Shown: in pieces, positions 41,344 through 50,010 of the stretch | Position numbering within the stretch: the stretch's first letter is position 1 | Layout: every line of letters begins with the position of its first letter | Assembly: GCA_017302655.1 (NCBI GenBank) | Contig: JAFLDE010000014.1 | Coordinates: forward strand, 1 to 64,000 | DNA from: Burkholderiales bacterium | Lineage (GTDB): Bacteria; Pseudomonadota; Gammaproteobacteria; Burkholderiales; Burkholderiaceae_C | Length of the DNA: 64,000 bases | Reading direction: 5' to 3' | Translations under genes and position numbers: made by a program | The notes under the pieces: model-generated | What the model was told of the DNA's origin: nothing | The model's database searches: none | Seen by the model: only the letters and a program-made list of their open reading frames with translations

Positions 41344-43044
41344 GTGAGTTCAGGGCTGCCGCCCACGGCGGCGGTCGAGCCGCCCACCGTGCCGGTGGAG
41401 CCTGCGGGCCGTGCCGGGAGTCCCGTCCGCTTGTTCCGCACGTTCCTGATGGCGCGGGCCGGGCTGGGAGTGGCATTGGCCGCCGCGCAGATCGCTGCCC
41501 AGGTGCTGGGCAACCAATCGCCCCGGCTCGGCCTGATGCTGTGCCTGGGCTATGCCCTGCTCACCCTGGTGCAGTGGGTGTGGCCGGTGGTCGAAGCCAC
41601 GGAATTGCGTTGGCTCCGGGCAAAGGCCTGGTGGGCCACGGTGGGTCTGGACATTCTTCTGTTCTCGGCCTTGGCCGCAGTGGAAAGCCCAAGCAACCTA
41701 CCGGTGGCGGCCATGCTCGTGTTGCCGGTGCTGCTGAGCGCGGTCATGGCTTCGCGCCGCGCCGGCCTGGCGGCTGCCTCCATGGCCACACTGGGCTTGC
41801 TCGGTGCCAGCTTCTACGCCGGTTTGGTGGCTGCGGAGTGGGGCAGTTCGATCACCCAAGGTGGGTTGGCGGGCATCGGCTACTTTGCGGTCGCCCTGTT
41901 GGGATCCGAGTTGGCTGCCCGCCTCGTGCGCGAGCAGGCCGTGGCGCAAGGCAGTATGGCCTACGCGCGGCAGCAAGTGGCGCTCAATCAACTGGTCATC
42001 GACGAGATGAAAGAAGGTGTGTTGGTGCTGGACCGCGAACTGGTGGTCCGGGCTGCCAACCCAGCTGCACTGGCGCTGCTGGGCGAGCGTGAGCCAGCGC
42101 GCCAGCCCCCGTTCTCACTTGAGGGCGTGAGCGCATGGGCGGCCCTTCGCGAAGCCGCACGTGAAGCTTGGCGCAGTGAGCTGGGCGAGGCGTCCGGAGA
42201 GCCACTGGCCCCGACGTCATCGCGCGTTCGCGATGTGATGCTGGCCTTCGTGCACGCACCCGCTCGCGCTTTGCGCTTGCGGGTTCGCGCCATGCCGGGG
42301 CGCAGCCTGGGCGAAGCCGACGACTTGCTGCTGCTGTTGCTGGAAGACCGCGCCACCCTGCTGGCGCGTGCGCGCCAGGACAAGCTGGCGGCCATGGGTC
42401 GGATGTCGGCCGGTATCGCGCACGAGATTCGCAACCCGCTCGCCGCCATTTCTCAAGCCAACGCCCTGCTGGGCGAAGACCTCGGCGGCCAGCCTGCGCA
42501 CCAGCGCCTGACGGCTCTGGTTGCCTCCAATGTGCAGCGCCTGCAGCGAATCGTCGACGAGGTCATGTTGCTGGCGGCGCCCGCGCAGGGCGAAGCCGTC
42601 TCGCTCGACGGCACAGCCATGCTTCAAGAGATCTGCGATGACTGGCTGCGCACGCAGACGGCAGCGCAACTCGACCTCGCCTTGCCGGATGTGCCTGTCT
42701 CACTTCGCTTCGAGCCGGATCACCTGCGCCGCGTGGTGCTCAACTTGCTCGACAACGCTTGGCGGCATGCCCAGTGCGAGCCGAAGCCTTGGGTACGCCT
42801 GGAGTTGCTGCCGGGCGATCCCCCGCGCTGCCGGGTGCTGAACCCGTCCCCGCCGCTGCCCACCGAGGTGGAGCGCCATCTGTTCGAGCCATTCTTCTCG
42901 ACACGCAGTCGCGGCTCCGGACTCGGGCTCTACATTTGCCGGGAGCTGTGCGAACGCTATGGCGCGCGCATCGACTACCGCTCTGACACTGAACAGGGCG
43001 CGGTGGTCTTCACCCTTTCCTTCCAGGCGGTGCATGAACGCTAA
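41344..43044 (+). CDS. pilS: PilS-like sensor histidine kinase
   Basis: 566 aa from GTG 41344. No ATG near the start suits; AGGGGG precedes the GTG. About six N-terminal spans (residues 35-200) are followed by a PAS-like segment. The kinase core has the H-box AHEIRNPLAAISQANAL with His near 360, the N-box LLDNAWRHA and the G-box SRGSGLGLYICRELCERYG. In the family PilS controls type IV pilin expression through PilR. No pilA gene is in the window, so the target is inferred. It overlaps pilR by 11 bases. Confidence 0.88.
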   Translation: MSSGLPPTAAVEPPTVPVEPAGRAGSPVRLFRTFLMARAGLGVALAAAQIAAQVLGNQSPRLGLMLCLGYALLTLVQWVWPVVEATELRWLRAKAWWATVGLDILLFSALAAVESPSNLPVAAMLVLPVLLSAVMASRRAGLAAASMATLGLLGASFYAGLVAAEWGSSITQGGLAGIGYFAVALLGSELAARLVREQAVAQGSMAYARQQVALNQLVIDEMKEGVLVLDRELVVRAANPAALALLGEREPARQPPFSLEGVSAWAALREAAREAWRSELGEASGEPLAPTSSRVRDVMLAFVHAPARALRLRVRAMPGRSLGEADDLLLLLLEDRATLLARARQDKLAAMGRMSAGIAHEIRNPLAAISQANALLGEDLGGQPAHQRLTALVASNVQRLQRIVDEVMLLAAPAQGEAVSLDGTAMLQEICDDWLRTQTAAQLDLALPDVPVSLRFEPDHLRRVVLNLLDNAWRHAQCEPKPWVRLELLPGDPPRCRVLNPSPPLPTEVERHLFEPFFSTRSRGSGLGLYICRELCERYGARIDYRSDTEQGAVVFTLSFQAVHER

Positions 43045-44497
43045 CGCTCCTCACGCCGAACGGTTGCTGGTCATCGATGACGAGCCCGACCTGCGCACCT
43101 TGTACGAGCTGACGTTGCTGCGCGAGGGCTACCAACTGGAGAGCGCCGGTACCGTGGGCGAAGCGCTGGCCTGCCTGGCGTCGCAGCGCTTCCAGGCCGT
43201 CATCACCGACATGCGGCTGCCCGACGGCTCTGGCTTGGACGTGTTGGCGTGGCTGGAGCGCGAAGGACGCAGCGAACGTGCGGTGGTCATCACCGCGCAT
43301 GGTTCGGCCGAAAACGCCGTCGAAGCCTTGAAGGCCGGCGCCTTTGATTACCTGACCAAGCCGGTGGACCTTCGGCAATTCCGCGCCGTGGTGGCCTCTG
43401 CGGCCGGGCGCGACGCCAAGCGCACCGTGGCGGCACCGAGCGTGCCAACGACCGAGCGCTTAGCTGAGGGGTCCCCATCGCTGCGCCGCCTGGCCGGTCA
43501 ATCCGAAGCCATGAGTCAGGTGCGCGACCTGGTGCAGAAGGTCGCTCGTTCGATGGCGCCGGTGCTGGTGCAGGGCGAGTCGGGTACGGGCAAGGAATTG
43601 GTGGCGCGCGCCATCCATGGCGAGGGGGCTCGGTCCAGCGGCCCCTTTGTGGCGGTGAACTGTGGCGCCATTCCGGAGCACTTGCTAGAGGCCGAGTTCT
43701 TTGGTTATCGCAAAGGGGCATTCACCGGGGCGACCGAAGACCGCGAAGGCTTTTTCCAGGCCGCCCAGGGTGGGACCTTGTTTCTGGACGAGATTGGAGA
43801 CTTGCCGCTGGGCATGCAGAGCAAGCTGCTGCGTGCCATCCAAGAGCGCTCGGTACGCCCCGTGGGTGCTGTGGTGGAGTTGCCGGTCAATCTGCGCTTG
43901 GTCAGCGCGACGCACAAGGATCTGGGTGCGGAGGTCGCAGCCGGCCGATTCCGGCAAGATCTCTTCTACCGACTCAACGTCATTCAGATCCGGGTGCCGC
44001 CGCTGCGCGAGCGCCTGCAAGATCTGCCGGATATCTGCGCGGCATCGTTGGCCCGAATTGCACAGGATGCTGGGGTGTCGCCCGCACCGACGCTGACCGA
44101 CGGCGCGTTGGCGCGGCTCACTGCGTATGGGTTCCCGGGCAATGTGCGCGAGTTGGAGAACTTGCTGCACCGTGCCCTTGCGCTCTCCGGGGCGCAGCGA
44201 CTCGAAGCCGATGACCTGGACTTGCCCGATGGCATGGCCCAAGACGAGACGGTGCCTATGCCGTTGAGCCCTTCGCCTTCAAGCGCAGAAGCAGCGCAGG
44301 ACCTGCTTCCTTCAGACCTTGGCGCCTACCTTGACGAGGTGGAGCGGCGCGTCTTGGAGAGGGCGCTGGCAGCGCATCGCAACAACCGCACGGCGGCTGG
44401 CCAGCGTCTTGGCTTGACCCTGCGGCAGATGCGCTACCGAATGGCGCGCCTGGGCATCCAGGTGGACGAAGGCGGCGAAGGACCCGGAAGCGCGTGA
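43034..44497 (+). CDS. pilR: PilR-like sigma-54 response regulator
   Basis: 487 aa NtrC-family activator. The receiver domain has IDDEPD near residue 17 and phospho-acceptor Asp59 in ITDMRLPDGSG. The AAA+ domain has GESGTGKELVARAIH (Walker A), KGAFTGAT at about 228-233 (sigma-54 contact), GGTLFLDEIGDLPL (Walker B) and GFPGNVRELENLLHRA. The C-terminal Fis-type helix-turn-helix is NNRTAAGQRLGLTLRQMRYRM. All parts needed for activation of RNA polymerase-sigma54 are present. It is the partner of the upstream kinase. Confidence 0.92.
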   Translation: MNANAPHAERLLVIDDEPDLRTLYELTLLREGYQLESAGTVGEALACLASQRFQAVITDMRLPDGSGLDVLAWLEREGRSERAVVITAHGSAENAVEALKAGAFDYLTKPVDLRQFRAVVASAAGRDAKRTVAAPSVPTTERLAEGSPSLRRLAGQSEAMSQVRDLVQKVARSMAPVLVQGESGTGKELVARAIHGEGARSSGPFVAVNCGAIPEHLLEAEFFGYRKGAFTGATEDREGFFQAAQGGTLFLDEIGDLPLGMQSKLLRAIQERSVRPVGAVVELPVNLRLVSATHKDLGAEVAAGRFRQDLFYRLNVIQIRVPPLRERLQDLPDICAASLARIAQDAGVSPAPTLTDGALARLTAYGFPGNVRELENLLHRALALSGAQRLEADDLDLPDGMAQDETVPMPLSPSPSSAEAAQDLLPSDLGAYLDEVERRVLERALAAHRNNRTAAGQRLGLTLRQMRYRMARLGIQVDEGGEGPGSA

Positions 44498-44543
44498 AGT
44501 CGGTTCGGGTGGCAATTCCTCGCCGCTGTCAAGGTAGGGCATT

Positions 44544-44591
44544 ACGCTAGGGGTAGTCGGTTGAGTGGGTGAGGGGCGCTAGATATAGTGG
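44544..44591 (+). promoter_or_regulatory. nrdA promoter with two NrdR-type boxes
   Basis: A sigma-70 promoter fits well: -35 TTGAGT (44561-44566), 17-base spacer, -10 TATAGT (44584-44589). Two 16-base sites resemble the NrdR box: GCGCTAGATATAGTGG (44576-44591, about 12 of 16 consensus positions) overlaps the -10, and ACGCTAGGGGTAGTCG (44544-44559, about 10 of 16) lies upstream. The 16-base gap between boxes is the usual NrdR spacing. Repression of ribonucleotide reductase by NrdR is therefore likely. Confidence 0.7.
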
Positions 44592-44596
44592 CCCCG

Positions 44597-44862
44597 TGCT
44601 ATCCTCTCGCCCTCAACAAACGCGTCGCAAGGGTCTCGATCCGAAGTGGATCAAGGACTTGCAAGCCGAGGCCGAGGGTTCCTCCCAGTCGGTTCTCGTG
44701 CCGGCCGGAAGCGGTGCTTCCAGGTCGAGTGGCGACCGGTGCTTTCACTCCGTTCTTTTCTTCGCCTGACATGCCGCTGGCTGCGCAATTTGCGGTCGGT
44801 GTGGCGGGTTCATGCGTGCCCTTTCGTTTCCGTTTCTTACCTTTCCTGATCTGAGGTCGTCC
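44597..44862 (+). other. Long nrdA leader, no gene seen
   Basis: About 265 bases separate the predicted transcription start from the nrdA ATG. Short open frames here have no support. The stretch contains several GC-rich inverted segments around 44690-44745 (CCGGCCGG, GGTGCTTCCAGGTC/GACCGGTGC), then a pyrimidine-rich run before GATCTGAGGTCGTCC. I recognise no known riboswitch class; in particular no cobalamin-riboswitch core was seen. Confidence 0.4.
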
Positions 44863-47751
44863 ATGCAAAGCAGCGTCCTGTCCAGCGCACAGTCCGTCAT
44901 CGAGCATCCCCTTCCCGCCGGCGCGCAAGCCAGTGTTGCCGCACCAGGGGCCTACCAGGCCTACCAGATCATTCGCCGAAACGGGGCGGTGGTGGCCTTC
45001 GAGCCGAGCAAGATCGCTGTGGCGCTCATGAAGGCCTTCCTTGCCGTCCACGGGGCGCAGGGTGCGGCATCGAGCAGTGTTCGCGAAACGGTGGACGGTC
45101 TGACCGAGGCCGTCATCAAGGCCTTGCTGCGTTCGCGCCCCGGGGGCGGTACCTTTCATATCGAGGACGTGCAAGACCATGTGGAACTGGCGCTGATGCG
45201 CGGCAGCCAGCATGAGGTGGCTCGTGCCTACGTGCTGTACCGTGAACGGCGTGCCGCTGAGCGTGCGGCCAAGGGCGAGGCGCCGGTGGCGCAAGCCGAG
45301 CCCAGCCAGATCATGGTGGTGGATGGCGGCGTGAAGAGGCCGCTTGACCTGCAGGCGCTGCGCGCGCTTGTCGAAGGGGCATGCGCCGGTTTAGGCCGTG
45401 ACGTGAAAGCCGAGCCCATCCTGCAGCAGACCGAGCGCAATCTGTACGACGGCGTTCCGATGGACGAGGTCTACAAGGCAGCGATCCTTGCCGCCCGGAC
45501 CTTGATCGAAAGCGAGCCCGCCTACACCCGGGCCACTGCCCGCTTGCTGATGCACACGATCAGCAAGGAGATCCTTGGCCGCGAAGTGTTGGCGAGCGAG
45601 ATGGCCGCTGCCTACGCTGACTATTTCCCGAAGTTTGTCAAGAAAGGCGTGGAGGCCGAGCTGCTCGATCCGCGTTTGCAGCAGTACGACCTGGCGAGAT
45701 TGGCTGCAGCGCTGAAGCCCGAGCGTGACCAGAACTTCGACTACCTCGGCCTTCAGACCCTGTACGACCGCTACTTCCTGCATGTGCGCAAGACGCGCAT
45801 CGAAATGCCGCAGGCCTTCTTCATGCGCGTGGCGATGGGCCTGGCGCTGAACGAGATCGATCGCGAGGCGCGCGCCATCGAGTTCTACGAGGTGTTGTCC
45901 AGCTTCGATTTCATGAGCAGCACGCCGACCTTGTTCAACAGCGGCACGCTGCGCTCGCAACTGTCCAGCTGCTACCTGACCACGGTGGCCGATGACTTGG
46001 ATGGCATCTACGAAGCCATCAAGGAGAACGCGCTGCTGTCCAAGTACGCGGGCGGCCTGGGCAACGACTGGACCCCGGTGCGCGCATTGGGTTCGCACAT
46101 CAAGGGTACGAACGGTGAGAGCCAGGGCGTTGTGCCCTTCCTGAAGGTGGTGAACGACACCGCGGTGGCCGTCAACCAAGGTGGCAAGCGCAAGGGGGCG
46201 GTGTGCGCCTACCTGGAAACTTGGCACCTCGACATCGAGGAGTTCCTTGAGCTGCGCAAGAACACGGGCGACGACCGTCGGCGTACGCACGACATGAATA
46301 CCGCGAACTGGATTCCGGATCTGTTCATGAAGCGTGTGGTTGAAGGCGGCGAGTGGAGCCTTTTCTCCCCCAGCAACACGCCGGATCTGCACGACCTGTT
46401 CGGCGCCGATTTTGAGAAGGCCTATGTGGCCTACGAACAGAAGGCGGCGCGCGGCGAGATCAAGCCCTACAAGAAGATCGGTGCGCGCGAGCTCTGGCGC
46501 AAGATGCTCACGATGCTGTTTGAGACCGGGCACCCCTGGATCACCTTCAAGGACGCCTGCAACGTGCGCTCGCCCCAGCAGCATGTCGGCGTCGTGCACT
46601 CCAGCAATCTGTGCACCGAGATCACGCTGAACACGAACGACAGTGAGATCGCCGTCTGCAATCTGGGTTCGATCAACCTGTCCCAGCACCTGAAGGACGG
46701 CGCGGTCGACCATGCCAAGCTGCGCAAGACGGTCAGCACGGCCATGCGCATGCTCGACAACGTCATCGACATCAATTACTACGCGGTCAAGAAGGCGCGC
46801 GATTCGAACCTGCGCCACCGCCCGGTCGGCCTGGGCTTGATGGGTTTTCAAGATGCGCTCTACCAACTCCGCACGCCCTATGCCAGCCAGGAGGCGGTCG
46901 ACTTCGCCGACCGCTCGATGGAGGCGATCTGCTACTACGCGTACTGGGCGAGCAGCGAACTGGCCGAGGAGCGCGGTCGCTACTCCACCTACAAGGGCTC
47001 GTTGTGGGACCGCGGCATCCTCCCGATGGATACCCTGAACCTGCTGGAGCAGGCTCGCGGTGGCCATGTCGATGTGGATCGCAGCGCCACGCTTGATTGG
47101 GAGCTGCTGCGCAAGCGCATCGCCCAACATGGCATGCGCAACAGCAACTGCGTGGCCATCGCACCGACGGCGACCATCTCCAACATCATCGGCGTGGACG
47201 CCTCGATCGAACCCAGTTTCGGCAACATCTCGGTGAAGTCGAACCTATCCGGTGAATTCACCGTCGTGAACGAGTACCTGGTGCGAGACCTGAAGAAGCT
47301 CGGCCTGTGGGACGAGGTGATGGTCATGGACCTCAAGCACTTTGATGGTTCGCTGCGCCGCATCGACCGCGTGCCGGAAGAGCTGAAGAGCCTGTACGCC
47401 ACGGCCTTCGAGATCGAGCCGGTCTGGTTGATCGAGGCCGGTGCGCGCCGCCAGAAGTGGATTGACCAGGCGCAAAGCCTCAACATCTACATGGCTGGCG
47501 CTTCGGGCCGCAAGCTGGATGAGACCTACAAGTTGGCCTGGGTGCGTGGCTTGAAGACCACCTACTACCTGCGCACCACCAGCGCAACGCAGGCTGAGAA
47601 GAGCACCGTCAGCCGAAGCGAACTCAACGCGGTGTCGGCGCAGATCGGCGGGCAAGCCGCGGCGCCGGCCATGGCGGCCGAGCCGTCTTTGCCGGCAACC
47701 GACGCGAAGTTCTGCAGCATCGACAACCCGGACTGCGAGGCCTGTCAGTGA
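44863..47751 (+). CDS. nrdA: Class Ia ribonucleotide reductase large subunit NrdA
   Basis: Reduces ribonucleoside diphosphates to deoxy forms, 962 aa. An N-terminal ATP-cone (YQIIRRNGAVVAFEPSKIAVALMKAF, about 38-130) gives allosteric activity control. The active site is seen in NSGTLRSQLSSCYLTT (first redox Cys), NLCTEITL (catalytic Cys with Asn and Glu) and the later Cys region. The C-terminal tail CSIDNPDCEAC carries the shuttle cysteines. ATG 44863 follows GAGG by 7 bases; an in-frame ATG 51 bases upstream is less likely. It is expressed from the NrdR-type promoter. Confidence 0.97.
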   Translation: MQSSVLSSAQSVIEHPLPAGAQASVAAPGAYQAYQIIRRNGAVVAFEPSKIAVALMKAFLAVHGAQGAASSSVRETVDGLTEAVIKALLRSRPGGGTFHIEDVQDHVELALMRGSQHEVARAYVLYRERRAAERAAKGEAPVAQAEPSQIMVVDGGVKRPLDLQALRALVEGACAGLGRDVKAEPILQQTERNLYDGVPMDEVYKAAILAARTLIESEPAYTRATARLLMHTISKEILGREVLASEMAAAYADYFPKFVKKGVEAELLDPRLQQYDLARLAAALKPERDQNFDYLGLQTLYDRYFLHVRKTRIEMPQAFFMRVAMGLALNEIDREARAIEFYEVLSSFDFMSSTPTLFNSGTLRSQLSSCYLTTVADDLDGIYEAIKENALLSKYAGGLGNDWTPVRALGSHIKGTNGESQGVVPFLKVVNDTAVAVNQGGKRKGAVCAYLETWHLDIEEFLELRKNTGDDRRRTHDMNTANWIPDLFMKRVVEGGEWSLFSPSNTPDLHDLFGADFEKAYVAYEQKAARGEIKPYKKIGARELWRKMLTMLFETGHPWITFKDACNVRSPQQHVGVVHSSNLCTEITLNTNDSEIAVCNLGSINLSQHLKDGAVDHAKLRKTVSTAMRMLDNVIDINYYAVKKARDSNLRHRPVGLGLMGFQDALYQLRTPYASQEAVDFADRSMEAICYYAYWASSELAEERGRYSTYKGSLWDRGILPMDTLNLLEQARGGHVDVDRSATLDWELLRKRIAQHGMRNSNCVAIAPTATISNIIGVDASIEPSFGNISVKSNLSGEFTVVNEYLVRDLKKLGLWDEVMVMDLKHFDGSLRRIDRVPEELKSLYATAFEIEPVWLIEAGARRQKWIDQAQSLNIYMAGASGRKLDETYKLAWVRGLKTTYYLRTTSATQAEKSTVSRSELNAVSAQIGGQAAAPAMAAEPSLPATDAKFCSIDNPDCEACQ

Positions 47752-47873
47752 GCTCCTGGGCGCTGCCAAGCCAGCTGGGCGGTCAGCGAAGCTCTGTGGC
47801 GAAGCAGCGCCCGCTCCCGGGGCTGCATGCCCGGATGCAGGCGGGTAGCGTGCTGAGCAAAGCACCTATGGGA

Positions 47874-48001
47874 TTGAACGATTAAACGTTCAAGCTTTTG
47901 AACATATTGTCAATTCGATGCTATGACGCAACGACTTGACGCGATGGATGCGAATGCGCACGAGAAATCACTTGTCGCCCGCATGACATCAATTTGATAA
48001 T
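47874..48001 (+). promoter_or_regulatory. nrdA-nrdB intergenic: palindrome and possible nrdB promoter
   Basis: TTGAACG (47874-47880) and CGTTCAA (47887-47893) form a perfect 7-bp inverted repeat around ATTAAA, in a local AT-rich patch. Further on, TTGTCG (47972-47977) and GATAAT (47996-48001) with an 18-base spacer form a plausible sigma-70 promoter ending about 20 bases before the nrdB ATG. The palindrome may be an operator or an attenuating hairpin. AACATATTGT at 47901-47910 is a weak half-match to an NrdR box. Confidence 0.4.
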
Positions 48002-48021
48002 TTGCAAGAAGAGGAACGCCC

Positions 48022-49170
48022 ATGTTGCATTGGGAAGACGAAGTCAAACCCAGCCCGCAGCTTCAACCTGTGTCCGCCACCGGCAGCAAGCCCGAGGCGC
48101 AGTTCACCGCCCCCAAAGTTCCTGCAATCAGTCCGCCTGCCTCGGCTTCCCAGCGCCGCGTGAACATGGCGGACAAGCGAATCATCAACGGCCAGACGGA
48201 TGTCAATCAGCTGGTGCCGTTCAAGTACAAGTGGGCTTGGGAAAAGTACCTCGCCACCTGCGCCAACCATTGGATGCCGCAGGAAGTGAACATGAGCCGC
48301 GACATCGCGCTCTGGAAGGATCCCAACGGCCTGAGCGAAGACGAGCGCCGCATCATCAAGCGCAACCTCGGCTTCTTCGTGACGGCCGATTCGCTGGCTG
48401 CCAACAACATCACCCTGGGCACCTACCGTCACATCACGGCGCCTGAGTGCCGCCAGTTCCTTCTGCGTCAGGCCTTCGAAGAGGCCATCCACACGCATGC
48501 CTACCAGTACATCGTCGAGAGCCTTGGTCTCGACGAGGGCGAGATCTTCAACGCCTACCACGAGGTGGCGTCCATCCGCGCGAAGGACGAGTTCCTGATC
48601 CCGTTCATCGACGCGATCATGGATCCCAACTTCAAGACGGGCACTTTCCAGGCCGACCAGACGCTCTTGAAGAGCCTGATCGTGTTCGCCTGCCTGATGG
48701 AGGGCTTGTTCTTCTACGTGGGCTTCACGCAGATCCTGGCCATGGGCCGGCAGAACAAGATGACCGGTGCCGCCGAGCAGTACCAGTACATCCTTCGCGA
48801 CGAGTCGATGCACTGCAATTTCGGCATCGACCTCATCAACACCCTGAAGGCAGAGAACCCACACCTCTGGACCCCCGAGTTCAAGGCTGAGATCAAGGCC
48901 CTGTTCCTGCAGGCGGTCGAACTGGAGTACCGCTACGCCGAAGACACCATGCCGCGGGGCGTCCTGGGTCTGAACGCCGGCATGTTCAAGGGCTATTTGC
49001 GCTACATCGCCAATCGGCGTGCTGTGCAGATCGGCCTGGATCCCCTGTTCCCCAACGAGGAGAACCCGTTCCCCTGGATGAGCGAAATGATCGACTTGAA
49101 GAAGGAGCGCAACTTCTTCGAGACGAGGGTCATCGAGTACCAAAGCGGCGGCGCACTCAGTTGGGACTGA
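48022..49170 (+). CDS. nrdB: Class Ia ribonucleotide reductase small subunit NrdB
   Basis: Diiron-tyrosyl radical subunit that drives NrdA, 382 aa. An N-terminal Ser/Pro-rich extension of about 50 residues precedes the ferritin-like core. The iron ligands are seen in TADSLAANN (Asp), EEAIHTHAY (Glu, His) and RDESMHCNF (Glu, His), and the Tyr in HTHAY aligns with the radical tyrosine of E. coli NrdB. So this is a tyrosyl-radical type, not the Phe-containing class Ic. GAGGAA lies 6 bases before the ATG. Confidence 0.97.
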   Translation: MLHWEDEVKPSPQLQPVSATGSKPEAQFTAPKVPAISPPASASQRRVNMADKRIINGQTDVNQLVPFKYKWAWEKYLATCANHWMPQEVNMSRDIALWKDPNGLSEDERRIIKRNLGFFVTADSLAANNITLGTYRHITAPECRQFLLRQAFEEAIHTHAYQYIVESLGLDEGEIFNAYHEVASIRAKDEFLIPFIDAIMDPNFKTGTFQADQTLLKSLIVFACLMEGLFFYVGFTQILAMGRQNKMTGAAEQYQYILRDESMHCNFGIDLINTLKAENPHLWTPEFKAEIKALFLQAVELEYRYAEDTMPRGVLGLNAGMFKGYLRYIANRRAVQIGLDPLFPNEENPFPWMSEMIDLKKERNFFETRVIEYQSGGALSWD

Positions 49171-49372
49171 GTGGGTCGGTCAGCCTTGATCTCGGCGGCT
49201 GAGCAAGACATCAGAAACGAAGTGGCGCATCAACTCGGCCCGAGAGAGGTCTTGGATGCAGCCACTCGAAGAATTCGCCGCTAGAGGCTCCGGCCTGGTG
49301 TGGCGAATGACCGACCCGGCGGCGAATCAGCCGGCGGGCGGTGTGTCCTCCCCTTGATCAAGGAGATTTGTA
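49171..49372 (+). other. nrdB to histone-like gene spacer
   Basis: 202 bases with no gene. It ends in AAGGAG, 7 bases before the ATG at 49373, a strong ribosome site. GC-rich inverted pieces (GCCGGCGGGCGG region) are present, but no clear promoter or terminator is visible. Confidence 0.35.
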
Positions 49373-49921
49373 ATGGCAACTGCGAAGAAGGCCGCTCCGG
49401 CCAAGAAGGCCGCCCCGGCGAAGAAGGCCGCCCCGGCGAAGAAGGCCGCCCCGGCGAAGAAGGCCGCCCCGGCCAAGAAGGCCGCTCCGGCCAAGAAGGC
49501 CGCCCCGGCCAAGAAGGCCGCTCCGGCGAAGAAGGCCGCTCCGGCCAAGAAGGCCGCTCCGGCCAAGAAGGCCGCTCCGGCGAAGAAGGCCGCTCCGGCC
49601 AAGAATGCCGCCCCGGCGAAGAAGGCCGCCCCGGCGAAGAAGGCCGCTCCGGCGAAGAAGGCTGCAGCTCCGGCGAAGAAGGCCGCTGCTCCGGCCAAGA
49701 AGGCTGCGGCGCCGAAGAAGGCTGCTGCCCCCAAGAAGCCGGCCGCCAAGCCTGCTGCCAAGAAAGCTGCGCCGGCGAAGAAGGCGCCGGCCAAGCCTGC
49801 CCCTGCGAAACCCGCAGCAGCGGCCACCAAGAACCCGCCTATGAAGGCGGCGGCACCAGCGGCGAAAACGGCCATCAGCCCGCAAGCGGCTTGGCCCTTC
49901 CCGACCGGCAACAAGCCCTGA
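49373..49921 (+). CDS. Histone H1-like AAPAKK-repeat DNA-binding protein
   Basis: 182 aa, extremely rich in Ala, Lys and Pro. After MATAKK come 15 hexapeptide units of the AAPAKK type (unit 12 reads AAPAKN), then looser AAAPAKK and AAKPAAKK units, and an unrelated tail MKAAAPAAKTAISPQAAWPFPTGNKP. Such lysine-rich low-complexity proteins (AlgP/HC1/HC2-like, eukaryotic H1 tail-like) bind DNA without sequence specificity. Alternative frames and the opposite strand are also open because the 18-base repeat lacks stops, but only this frame has the known composition and an AAGGAG site. Repeat number is likely variable between strains. Confidence 0.85.
   Translation: MATAKKAAPAKKAAPAKKAAPAKKAAPAKKAAPAKKAAPAKKAAPAKKAAPAKKAAPAKKAAPAKKAAPAKKAAPAKNAAPAKKAAPAKKAAPAKKAAAPAKKAAAPAKKAAAPKKAAAPKKPAAKPAAKKAAPAKKAPAKPAPAKPAAAATKNPPMKAAAPAAKTAISPQAAWPFPTGNKP
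49391..49660 (+). repeat. 15 tandem 18-bp coding repeats
   Basis: Exactly 15 units of 18 bases (GCCGCTCCGGCCAAGAAG type, with T/C and C/G silent variants) run from 49391 to 49660 inside the histone-like gene. Units differ almost only at wobble positions. Such arrays expand and contract by slippage or recombination. Confidence 0.9.
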
Positions 49922-49965
49922 GCCGCTTGGTTTCGCGCGCTGCCCTTGGCAGCGTGTGAAGCGCC

Positions 49966-50008
49966 AAGGCCCACGCAGCCACGGCTGCGGCGGGCCTTTT
50001 TTCTTTTG
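49966..50008 (+). terminator. Strong terminator after histone-like gene
   Basis: GGCCC-A-CGCAGCC (49968-49980) pairs with GGCTGCG-GC-GGGCC (49983-49996), followed by TTTTTTCTTTT. It is a long stem with a good U-tract and ends just before the stop codon of the convergent DUF3426 gene. Confidence 0.9.
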
Positions 50009-50010
50009 CT

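Noticed and set aside
44597-44862. Cobalamin riboswitch before nrdA
   Set aside because: The conserved B12-box core was not found, and the reductase is class Ia, not B12-dependent class II.
49391-49660. Regular repeats considered as a CRISPR array
   Set aside because: Units are contiguous 18-mers with no spacers and lie in a coding frame; no cas genes are nearby.
49300-49974. Overlapping open frames (Gly/Glu-rich + frame and Ala/Phe/Gly-rich - frame) across the AAPAKK gene
   Set aside because: They arise because the 18-base repeat has no stops in any frame; only the AAPAKK frame has a ribosome site and known composition.
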